From CBDIBC01 sp965276635 (lineage in GTDB: Bacteria > Actinomycetota > Acidimicrobiia > Acidimicrobiales > Palsa-688), in assembly GCA_965276635.1 (NCBI GenBank), contig CBDIBC010000005.1, positions 1 to 64,000 on the forward strand: DNA of 64,000 bases, written 5' to 3'. The number at the start of each line of letters is the position of its first letter. Position 1 is the stretch's first letter. The position numbers and the translations under genes are program-made. Positions 16,180 through 24,083 of the stretch are shown here, one piece after another. The notes below the pieces were generated by a model. That model was not told where the DNA came from. It ran no database searches and saw only the letters and a list, made by a program, of their open reading frames with translations.

Positions 16180-18287
16180 GGCGAGGAGCCGGGAGCGGGC
16201 GGGGAGGTGACCGCGGTGGCGGGCGTCGTCACCGCCGGCCGGGTAGCCGCGGTACCGGTCCCCGTGATCGGGGCCCGGTAGGCGCCGGTTCCGGTCGCTC
16301 CCCTCGATCCGTAGGCCGGCGTGCTGTGGTCGTCACGGGTCAGCGCCGGCGAGGTGATGTACTTCCCTCGGGTCGGCGCCGGAGCGACGAACGGGATCAC
16401 CGGATCGGCCCCCACCGCCTTGTTCATGTAGTCGCGCCAGGTGTGGGCCGGGTAGGTCCCGCCGTAGACCCCGACACCGCCGATGCGGACCGACTGGTTC
16501 GACGTCGGCGATCCCATCCACACGGTCGTCTCCAGCTGCGGGGCGAAGCCGTTGAACCAGGCGTCAGTGGTGTTGGATGTGGTGCCCGTCTTGCCCGCCA
16601 CCGGCCGGTTGTACAGCTGCGCCGCGGACCCTGTCCCCGACGTGACCACCGCGGTCAGCGCGGCGGTGGTCTCGCGAGCCACCTGGGCGGAGACCACCCG
16701 GTGCCCAGCGGTGTCGACGCCTCGATAGATCACCTGGCCGGTGCGGTCGGTGATGGTGTCGATGAACGAAGGGTTGTGGTAGACGCCGTCGGCCGCGATG
16801 GCGGCGTACGAGGAGGCGATGTCGAGGGGGCGGACCTCGTCGGCGCCCAGCACCATGGACGGGAACTGGGCCAGCTTGGCGGTGACGCCGAGCTGCTTGG
16901 CCATGGCCGCGATGGCGGGAAGACCGACCTCGTGGGCCAATCGGAGGAAGCCGCAGTTCATGGACAGGGCCGTCGCCGTGGTCAGCGTCATGATGCCGCC
17001 GCTGCCCGGGCCCTCGTCGTTGGTCGCCGGCTTGTTGGGGGGGAGGAAGCCGCCCCCGTCGGGTCCGGGGAAGCCGATGGCGCAAGGGGCCTGGGCGTTG
17101 ATGGTGTCGTTGATCGTGTAGCCCTGGGAGAGGGCGGCGGCCAGGGTGTACAGCTTGAAGCCCGAGCCGGGTTGGCGGCTCCCGTCGGTGATGACGTTGT
17201 AGTCGGCGGTCGCCCCCGTCACGCCGCCGACCATGGCCATGACCCGTCCGGTGCTGGGCTCGATGGAGACCAGCGCCTCCTGGAAGCCGCTCGAGTTACG
17301 CGGGGTGTCCGCGGCCACCGTCGCCGTGGCCGACGCCGTCATGGACAGGTTCAGGTTGGTCACGATCTTCAAACCGCCCTCGTAGACGGCCTGGTAGCGC
17401 TGCTGGTAGGTGGAGCCGAGTGGGCTGTTCGATCCGAGCAGCTGCTGGCGCACGGTGGCCACGTAGGAGTTGGCCACCGCGCTGGTGGGCAACGTCGACG
17501 GCGGGGTCGCGCTCGTGGGCAGCGCCGACGCGTTGGCCGCGTCGGCCTGGGCCTGGGTGATGTCGCCGTAGTGGACCATGCGGGCCAGCACCTCGGCTCG
17601 TCGTGTCCTGGCCGGTGCCGGATGGCTGATGGGGTCGTAGCCGCTGGGATCCTGGATGAGCCCGGCCAGGAGGGCCGCGTCCGGCAGGGTGAGCGCGCTG
17701 ACGGACTGGTCGAAGTACACCGTCGATGCCGCTTGCACCCCGTAGGCGCCGCTGCCCAGGTAGATGGTGTTCAGGTACGCCTCCAGGATCTGGTTCTTGG
17801 AGTAGTGCTGCTGGAGGCGCTCGGCCAGCACGGCCTCTTTGATCTTTCGGGAGATCTTCCGCTGCGACGAGAGGTAGATCTGCTTCACCAGCTGCTGGGT
17901 GATGGTCGACCCACCCTGCAGGCCGCCGGCCGACGAGTCCGACGCCAGGGCGCGCAGGGTGGACGGTACGTCGAAGCCACCGTGGATGTAGAACCGCTGG
18001 TCCTCGGTGTCGAGCACGGCGTGGATCAGCACCTGCGGCACTGCCGCCAGCTTGACCGGCTGGCGTAGCTCGGGCCCGCGGAGGGTGGCCAGCACCGTCA
18101 CGCCGTCGGACGCGTAGATCGTCGACGCCTCCTCGATCTTGCTGCCCAACGCAGCCAACGGGGCGGCCTGGGAGGTGGCCAGGTGGGTGGCGGCGCCGTT
18201 GGCGGCGACGCTGACACCCACGACCACGCCGGAGGCGACGATCGCGGTCGACGCGATGATGGCGGCGAGCCGGGCCAACAGGTGCAC
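16176..18287 (-). CDS. Class A penicillin-binding protein (bifunctional GT51 transglycosylase / transpeptidase)
   Basis: This 703-residue enzyme polymerises and cross-links peptidoglycan outside the membrane. One N-terminal helix (about 5-30) is a signal anchor. The GT51 domain has EDQRFYIHGGFD near 93, GGSTITQQLVKQIYL and AYLNTIYLG. The transpeptidase has SGFK (SxxK) near 372, SMN in ALSMNCGFL and KTGTTSNTTDAWF near 568. The C-terminal tail is threonine/alanine/proline-rich. It sits divergently from the acyl-CoA dehydrogenase gene over a 94-bp spacer. Confidence 0.96.
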   Translation of the reverse strand: MHLLARLAAIIASTAIVASGVVVGVSVAANGAATHLATSQAAPLAALGSKIEEASTIYASDGVTVLATLRGPELRQPVKLAAVPQVLIHAVLDTEDQRFYIHGGFDVPSTLRALASDSSAGGLQGGSTITQQLVKQIYLSSQRKISRKIKEAVLAERLQQHYSKNQILEAYLNTIYLGSGAYGVQAASTVYFDQSVSALTLPDAALLAGLIQDPSGYDPISHPAPARTRRAEVLARMVHYGDITQAQADAANASALPTSATPPSTLPTSAVANSYVATVRQQLLGSNSPLGSTYQQRYQAVYEGGLKIVTNLNLSMTASATATVAADTPRNSSGFQEALVSIEPSTGRVMAMVGGVTGATADYNVITDGSRQPGSGFKLYTLAAALSQGYTINDTINAQAPCAIGFPGPDGGGFLPPNKPATNDEGPGSGGIMTLTTATALSMNCGFLRLAHEVGLPAIAAMAKQLGVTAKLAQFPSMVLGADEVRPLDIASSYAAIAADGVYHNPSFIDTITDRTGQVIYRGVDTAGHRVVSAQVARETTAALTAVVTSGTGSAAQLYNRPVAGKTGTTSNTTDAWFNGFAPQLETTVWMGSPTSNQSVRIGGVGVYGGTYPAHTWRDYMNKAVGADPVIPFVAPAPTRGKYITSPALTRDDHSTPAYGSRGATGTGAYRAPITGTGTAATRPAVTTPATAVTSPPAPGSSP

Positions 18288-18381
18288 GAGGCGACCAGCC
18301 TAGCGGTGGCCTCCGTGGGAGACGGGTCACGCCAGGTACGCTCCAGATGGGCGGTCGGCGCCCCGGGGAGGACGAGATCAC

Positions 18382-19608
18382 ATGGCCACGGCTACGACAG
18401 CGACGGTTCCGGCGACAGCGGCGAGGAGCCGACCCGCCGACGAGCAGCTGGTGGCCGATCGCCTGGACCAGCTGCTGGCCACCCACGACCCTGCCGCCGT
18501 CGACCCGTCGGAGTTGCTGGGTGCCCAGTTCGACGCCGGACTCGCCTTTGTCCACTTCCCCGAGAGCTATGGCGGCCTCGGTCTGTCGCGCCGGCTGCAG
18601 CCGATGATCGTCGAGCGCCTCCGTCGGGCCGGCGCCCCGGTCGGATGGCTGCGGAACCCCATCGGCTATGGCATGGCTGCTCCCACCATCCTGGCCCACG
18701 CGTCGGAGGACCAGAAGCGCCGGTACCTGCGGCCGCTGTTCACGGGCGAGGAGGTCTGGTGCCAGCTGTTCTCCGAGCCGGGCGCCGGTTCCGACGTGGC
18801 CGGCCTGGCCACCCGGGCCATCAAGGACGGCGACGAGTGGATCCTGAACGGCCAGAAGGTGTGGACCAGCCTGGCCCATGTCTCTCGCTACGGGATGCTG
18901 CTCGCCCGCAGCGATCCCGAGGCCGAGAAGCATCGGGGCCTCACCTACTTCGTCGTCGACATGCAGGCGCCCGGCGTCGACATCCGGCCGCTGCGCCAGA
19001 TGACCGGTGACGCCGAGTTCAACGAGGTGTACTTCACCGACGTTCGGATCCCCGACCGCGAGCGGCTGAGCGACGTCGGGCAGGGCTGGGGCGGCGCCAT
19101 CACCACCTTGATGAACGAGCGTGTCTCCATCGGTGCCAGCGTGTCCTCCCGGGGGTCGGGCCCCATCGCCATGGCTCTCGACCTGTGGGCGGCACGCCAG
19201 CAGAAGGACCCGGTCTCCCGTGACCGCCTGATCCGGCTGTGGATCGAGGCGGAGGCCCATCGGCTCACCAGCATGCGGGCTGCGGAGAACGCGAAGGCGG
19301 GGACGCCGGGGCCGGAGGGCTCCACCTCCAAGCTGCACTCCGCCGAGCTGAACAAGCGGATCTACGAGCTGTGCGTGGACCTCCTCGGCGCCGCAGGCAT
19401 GGGCTACGACCGCTACGAGATGCGCCGGCCCACCACCGGCGGTCGCCAGGATGCCAGCGCCCAGCGACAGTTCCTGCGGTCGCGGGCCAACTCCATCGAG
19501 GGAGGGACGTCGGAGATCATGCGCAACATCCTCGGCGAGCGCGTCCTCGGCCTACCCGGCGAACCCCGAGCCGACAAGGGTGTCCCCTGGTCGCAGGTCC
19601 CCCGCTAG
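18382..19608 (+). CDS. Acyl-CoA dehydrogenase family protein
   Basis: A flavoenzyme of 408 residues that oxidises acyl-CoA at the alpha-beta position. The FAD-contacting signature QLFSEPGAGSDVAGLATRA lies at about 127-145, NGQKVWTS follows, and the C-terminal signature RANSIEGGTSEIMRNILGER is at about 366-385. The N-terminal 15 residues are an alanine/threonine-rich extension. The chain-length preference cannot be read. Its TAG stop overlaps the stop of the Ppx/GppA gene on the other strand by 4 bp. Confidence 0.94.
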   Translation: MATATTATVPATAARSRPADEQLVADRLDQLLATHDPAAVDPSELLGAQFDAGLAFVHFPESYGGLGLSRRLQPMIVERLRRAGAPVGWLRNPIGYGMAAPTILAHASEDQKRRYLRPLFTGEEVWCQLFSEPGAGSDVAGLATRAIKDGDEWILNGQKVWTSLAHVSRYGMLLARSDPEAEKHRGLTYFVVDMQAPGVDIRPLRQMTGDAEFNEVYFTDVRIPDRERLSDVGQGWGGAITTLMNERVSIGASVSSRGSGPIAMALDLWAARQQKDPVSRDRLIRLWIEAEAHRLTSMRAAENAKAGTPGPEGSTSKLHSAELNKRIYELCVDLLGAAGMGYDRYEMRRPTTGGRQDASAQRQFLRSRANSIEGGTSEIMRNILGERVLGLPGEPRADKGVPWSQVPR

Positions 19609-21239
19609 CCAGCCGATCCCGCCCCTGGGGGCACCGATTCTCCTCGGGGCGCAGCTTCGCCCAGCGGGAGCGCCATCTGCCCCTCGACGACCTCGAGCCG
19701 GACGCCGAACAGCCGCTCGAACAGCGCACGCTTGCGCCGCAGCCCCCACAGCTCCAGGTCGATGTCGTCGGATGCCTCGACGACCACCTCCACCACTCCG
19801 GGCCGGCTCAGATGCACGGCGACGGCATGCACGGGACCACCGTGCGAGCGATCGAGCCCGTCGGACACCTGGAGCAGGGCGACCAGCTGGCTGACCCGCA
19901 CCCGGCGATCGACGCCCAGCGCGGCGTAGGGAGGGAAGCTGGCCTTGGGGCTGCCGCGACGGTGGAACCGGCCGAGGCAGGCCAGCTCGCCGACCTCCTC
20001 GGGGGCGAAGCCGCGGAGACGGCCGTGCGCGATCAGGTAGGCGGTGTGGTGCTCGTGGCCGTCGACGCTGACGTGCTCGCCGATGTCGTGCAACCATCCT
20101 CCGTACTCCAGCAGCTCACGATCGGCATCGTCGAGTTGGTGGAGGGACCGAGTGCCGTCGAAGAGCCCGAGGGCCAGGCGGGAAACCTTGCGCCCGTGGG
20201 CCTCGTTCCAACCACACCGCCGACAGAGGCTGAGCACCGAGTCGCGCCGGATGGTGCGCGGATCGTCGGCCCAGTCGTCGGCGGTGCGCCGGCCGATGGT
20301 GTCGAGGACCATGCCTTCGCGCATCGCCCATTCGCAACCGACGAGCTGGTCGATCCCGATCAGCTCCATGGCTGTGGTGATCAGCACCGCCCCGGCGGGG
20401 AGCAGATCGGCCCGCCGGCTGTCCACACCGGGCAGCCGGGCCCGCTCGGCGGCGCTCATGGCGCAGAGGTCGTCGGCCAGGGCGTACAGGTCGTCGAGCG
20501 GGACGCGTAGCTGGTTGACCGTCGCCGGGATCGGGGATCCGTTCGTCGCCTGGCGGCCGCCGCCTGCCTGGCGCCCGGCTGCCGCCAGGCGGATGAGCGT
20601 CGTGAGGGTGCCGCTGCTACCGATGGCCACGGTCGGCTGGCGCTCGACGATGTCGGGGAGGACCGGGCTGAGCGCCAGGGTGGTGGCGTGGACCAGCCGC
20701 CTCCGGTCGCCAGCCGAGGGCGGGTCGGCGCGGACCAGCTCCGTGGTGAGGCGGCCAACCCCCAGCTTCAGGCTGGTCGACCAACGGAGGCCACCGTGCC
20801 CGCCGACCATCAGCTCCAGGCTGCCGCCGCCCAGGTCGAGGGCGATGGCCGGCCCGGGGTCGATGACGACGCTGGCGCGCACCGCGTCGAAGATGAGTCG
20901 GGCTTCCTCCCTGCCGCTGATGACCCCCACCCGGATCCCCGTCGCCGCCTCGATGCGGTCCACCACCTCGGCGGAGTCCATGGCCTCGCGCAGGGCCGCG
21001 GTGGCGCAGGCCACGATCTCGTCGGCGCCGAGCGAGTCGGCCGTCGCCTTGAACCGGCGCACGACATCGACGGCGGCCGCGGCGGCGGCAGGGCCGATGG
21101 CGCCAGTGGCGGCGACCAGGCTTCCCAGTCGCAGCATCTCCTTGTCGCTGGAGAGCGGCTCGAAGGTGCCGTTGACGTGGGCCTCGGCCACCAGGAGGTG
21201 GAACGAGTTGCTCCCCAGATCGATGGCGGCGATCCGCAC
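19605..21239 (-). CDS. Exopolyphosphatase / guanosine pentaphosphate phosphohydrolase (Ppx/GppA)
   Basis: The 544-residue protein has the actin-like phosphate-binding loops of Ppx/GppA: IDLGSNSFHLL at the N-terminus and LDLGGGSLELMVG near 131. A C-terminal HD-like helical domain has GGWLHDIGEHV near 380 and HEHHTAYLI, making it the long form of the family. It would hydrolyse polyphosphate or pppGpp. It starts at GTG 21239 and lies 64 bp downstream of a CYTH-CHAD gene on the same strand, a polyphosphate-related neighbour. Confidence 0.94.
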   Translation of the reverse strand: MRIAAIDLGSNSFHLLVAEAHVNGTFEPLSSDKEMLRLGSLVAATGAIGPAAAAAAVDVVRRFKATADSLGADEIVACATAALREAMDSAEVVDRIEAATGIRVGVISGREEARLIFDAVRASVVIDPGPAIALDLGGGSLELMVGGHGGLRWSTSLKLGVGRLTTELVRADPPSAGDRRRLVHATTLALSPVLPDIVERQPTVAIGSSGTLTTLIRLAAAGRQAGGGRQATNGSPIPATVNQLRVPLDDLYALADDLCAMSAAERARLPGVDSRRADLLPAGAVLITTAMELIGIDQLVGCEWAMREGMVLDTIGRRTADDWADDPRTIRRDSVLSLCRRCGWNEAHGRKVSRLALGLFDGTRSLHQLDDADRELLEYGGWLHDIGEHVSVDGHEHHTAYLIAHGRLRGFAPEEVGELACLGRFHRRGSPKASFPPYAALGVDRRVRVSQLVALLQVSDGLDRSHGGPVHAVAVHLSRPGVVEVVVEASDDIDLELWGLRRKRALFERLFGVRLEVVEGQMALPLGEAAPRGESVPPGAGSAG

Positions 21240-21303
21240 GTACCGGCACCGTAGCGGAGGTTGGGTCGGAGCACCCGGCCGTGTCGCCGACCGGGGCCCG
21301 GGC

Positions 21304-22902
21304 TCAGTCCAGCCAGGCCCGCAGCTTCGGGCGCCGGAGGCGCGCCCACGCGTCGGGCCACGCGGCGCGACAGCGGGCGGCCTCCATGCGCTCCGCTGCC
21401 ATCAGCATCCCGGCCGCCAGGGCCACTCCCGGGTCAGCGCGCCGGGCCGCGTCGCGCAGCCACTGGCGGGCCACGGCCGCGTCGTGCAGGTCGCCGAGCA
21501 CCTCCTGGAGGTCGGCCGCCGCCCGGCCCATGCGGACGGCCGGCCTCCCCATGACCGGACCAGCCGCCTCACAGGCATAGCGCAGGCGCTTGGCCCGGAT
21601 GCGCACCCGATGGAGGTCCTGGTCGCCGGGCTCGGCGTCGAGGGCGACCACGACCCGCCGCAGCTGCCGCCAGGGCTTGGCGACCAGATCGGGCAGGACG
21701 CGCCGCGCCGCATCGGTCGGCGCAAAGGCGCTCCCCCCGACGGTCGCCGCGCTCCCGGCGGCGAGCGGCGGCGAGGCCACCGCTGCCTCCAGGCCATCGA
21801 GGAGCGTGGCGTATCGGTCGGAGTCGAGCGCCCCGGTCAGGCGCTCCACGGCCAGGTTCCGCTGCCCGAGCAGCTGGGTGACCAGGACCCGGGCCCGGCG
21901 GGCGTCGTCGCCACCCAACGCAGTGCCGTTCTGCCGTAATCGCTCGCCGAGGACATCGGCGTCGCGGACGGCGCCGAGGGCGTCAGCCAACCACGCCAGC
22001 TCGGGGCTGACCTCCTCGAGCCAGGCCCCATCGAGGAGCGGGCGCAGCGTGCGCAGATCCGAGCGGAGCCGACGGGTTGCCACGCGGGCACGGTGGACGT
22101 CCTCGGGGTCCTCGTAGAGGCGCACCCCCGGGTCATGGTCGAGCAGACGCCCGTAGCCGTCCCCGATGGTGGCGGTGACCAGCTGCTCGATCGTGGCCCG
22201 CCGGTCGACTGGGTCGGGCACCCGATCAGCGGCGGCCGCGGCCCGGGGCGATCGGGCGGAGGTGCCGGCGGCTGTCCGTGCGGCGAGGGCCCGCTCCAGC
22301 TTGGGCTGGCCGGTACCGGCCCGAGCGCCGGCCGCCCGCAGCCGGGCCAGTATCGGCCCGAGCACCTCCTCGGGCACGCCCGCGGCCAGCTCTACCTCTA
22401 TCTCGCGGAAGCGGTGGGCGAGGCGTGCGCCGTCGAGGAGCGAGACCATGTCGTCATCGAGCTCGGCGAGCAACGAGCCCTGCTCGTCGCGAAGCTGGAG
22501 GCGCTGGCGTTGCGTGACCAGGCGCGCCACCTCCTCCAGCGGGGCGTGCCGCCGGTGACCACCGACCAGGTGGAGTGCCTCATCGGGCATCCGGCCGGGC
22601 TCACCGGCCCAGGTCAGCTCCCGGCGCACCACGGCCTCGCCATCCTTTGCGCTGCGGCCGAGCGGGGGCAGCTTCAACGTCCATTCGCTGCGGTCCGGCT
22701 CCGAGGCCGACCGCTCCTGACGGTGGCGGAGGGTGATCCCGGCGGCGAGGAGTCGAAGGTCGGGGGTGTCGAAGTAGACGGCGTCGAGCCAGGCCACAGG
22801 AAGGGCGGTGACCGTGGTGCCCGTTCTGGCGCCGTCCATGGCAGGCAACCTGAACGTCACGTCGGCATCCAGCTTCGCCTCCCGTTCCACGGCGTCACCC
22901 AT
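21304..22902 (-). CDS. CYTH and CHAD domain protein
   Basis: A 532-residue two-domain protein. The CYTH triphosphate-tunnel domain (about 3-205) has EREAKLD, the YFDTPDLRLLAAGITLRHR block and WTLKLP. The CHAD domain (about 225-525) is helical and rich in conserved histidines and arginines: DVHRARVATRRLRSDLRT and DLHRVRIRAKRLRYACE. CHAD domains bind polyphosphate and CYTH domains hydrolyse or bind triphosphates. The adjacent ppx-type gene supports a polyphosphate role. ATG 22902 was chosen because the CYTH fold begins there. Confidence 0.93.
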   Translation of the reverse strand: MGDAVEREAKLDADVTFRLPAMDGARTGTTVTALPVAWLDAVYFDTPDLRLLAAGITLRHRQERSASEPDRSEWTLKLPPLGRSAKDGEAVVRRELTWAGEPGRMPDEALHLVGGHRRHAPLEEVARLVTQRQRLQLRDEQGSLLAELDDDMVSLLDGARLAHRFREIEVELAAGVPEEVLGPILARLRAAGARAGTGQPKLERALAARTAAGTSARSPRAAAAADRVPDPVDRRATIEQLVTATIGDGYGRLLDHDPGVRLYEDPEDVHRARVATRRLRSDLRTLRPLLDGAWLEEVSPELAWLADALGAVRDADVLGERLRQNGTALGGDDARRARVLVTQLLGQRNLAVERLTGALDSDRYATLLDGLEAAVASPPLAAGSAATVGGSAFAPTDAARRVLPDLVAKPWRQLRRVVVALDAEPGDQDLHRVRIRAKRLRYACEAAGPVMGRPAVRMGRAAADLQEVLGDLHDAAVARQWLRDAARRADPGVALAAGMLMAAERMEAARCRAAWPDAWARLRRPKLRAWLD

Positions 22903-22979
22903 CGGGTCGACGCTACCTGGCGCGGGGATGGCTCGGTCCCACAGGCGTGGGTCGCACCGCTGCGGGGGACAAGCTACGG

Positions 22980-24083
22980 ATGCGGTCCTTCTCTTGCCCG
23001 GCGTGCCGGCAGCTGCTCTTCTTCGAGAACACCTCCTGCCTGCACTGCGGCACCGAGCTCGGCTACAACCCCGACACCCGGCAGCTCGTGGCCCTCGCCC
23101 CTGGCCGCACGGCATGCGTCCAGCGTTCGGAGATCTCCTGCAACTGGCTGCTCGGCCGATCGGACATCGGCCCGTTGTGCGCCAGCTGCGCCCTGACCCG
23201 CACGCGCCCGTCCGATGGCGACCGCGCCGATGTCGAAGCGTTCGCCAAGGGCGAGGCGGCCAAGCGGCGCCTGGTGTTCCAGCTACGCGAGCTGGACGTG
23301 CCAATCGTGTCGCGGGCGGAGGACCCCGACCGGGGCCTGGCGTTCGACCTCCTGTCCAGTCGGAACGAGCGGGTGGTGACCGGTCACGCCGAGGGCGTCG
23401 TCACGCTCGACCTGGCCGAGTCCGACGATGCCCGCCGCGAGCAGCGCCGCCAACAGATGGGTGAGCCGTACCGAACCCTCCTGGGACACTTCCGCCACGA
23501 GGTCGGCCACTACTACTGGGTGCTGCTGGTCGAACAGGCCGGCCTGCTCGACCCGTTCCGGTCCCTCTTCGGCGACGAGCGGGCCGACTACCAGGCATCG
23601 CTGGACCGCCACTACGACACCGGGCCGCCCGCCGACTGGGCCGATCACCACGTGAGCGCCTACGCCACCATGCACCCCTGGGAGGACTGGGCGGAGACGT
23701 TCGCACACCTCCTTCACATCCGCGACACGTTGCAGACCGCCGCCGCGTTCGGGCTGCTCGTCGCCGGGCCGCTCGACGAGCTCACCGGCCGGCGCGATCC
23801 CCGACTGGCCTCGATCCCCCTGGCCGACGACGGCAGCGACGAGCCCTTCGAGACCGCCGTCGCCGATTGGCTGCCCCTGACCTACGCGCTGAACGCGGTG
23901 AACCGCAGCATGGGTCGCGACGACCTCTACCCTTTCGTCCTGGCCCGTCCCGTCATCGACAAGCTGAGCTTCGTCCACGCCCGGATCGAGGCGACCGCCG
24001 GGCGGGCCGTTGCCGTCCATCTCCCGGCCACGCTCACCCCCGCCGCCGACGAGCAGAGCGCCGGGAGCCGGCCGGGTGCCTAA
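22980..24083 (+). CDS. Putative zinc-binding metallopeptidase with N-terminal zinc ribbon (COG4307-like)
   Basis: The 367-residue protein begins MRSFSCPACRQLL, with C6, C9, C20 and C23 forming a zinc ribbon. The central HEVGHYYW (H at about 173 and 177) is an HExxH zinc-protease motif, and ADHHVSAYATMHPWEDWAET supplies the downstream glutamate region. No signal peptide is seen, so it should be cytoplasmic. ATG 22980 is preferred, with GGGGGA upstream; GTG 22947 in frame is less likely. Substrate unknown. Its stop overlaps the PEP carboxylase stop by 4 bp (CTAA). Confidence 0.85.
   Translation: MRSFSCPACRQLLFFENTSCLHCGTELGYNPDTRQLVALAPGRTACVQRSEISCNWLLGRSDIGPLCASCALTRTRPSDGDRADVEAFAKGEAAKRRLVFQLRELDVPIVSRAEDPDRGLAFDLLSSRNERVVTGHAEGVVTLDLAESDDARREQRRQQMGEPYRTLLGHFRHEVGHYYWVLLVEQAGLLDPFRSLFGDERADYQASLDRHYDTGPPADWADHHVSAYATMHPWEDWAETFAHLLHIRDTLQTAAAFGLLVAGPLDELTGRRDPRLASIPLADDGSDEPFETAVADWLPLTYALNAVNRSMGRDDLYPFVLARPVIDKLSFVHARIEATAGRAVAVHLPATLTPAADEQSAGSRPGA

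Noticed and set aside
17296..19338. 680-codon minus-strand frame spanning the PBP and the dehydrogenase gene
   Set aside because: It crosses two well-supported genes in the wrong frame or strand and has no domain signature.
20044..21939. 631-codon plus-strand frame
   Set aside because: Antisense shadow of the Ppx/GppA and CYTH-CHAD genes, serine/arginine-rich.
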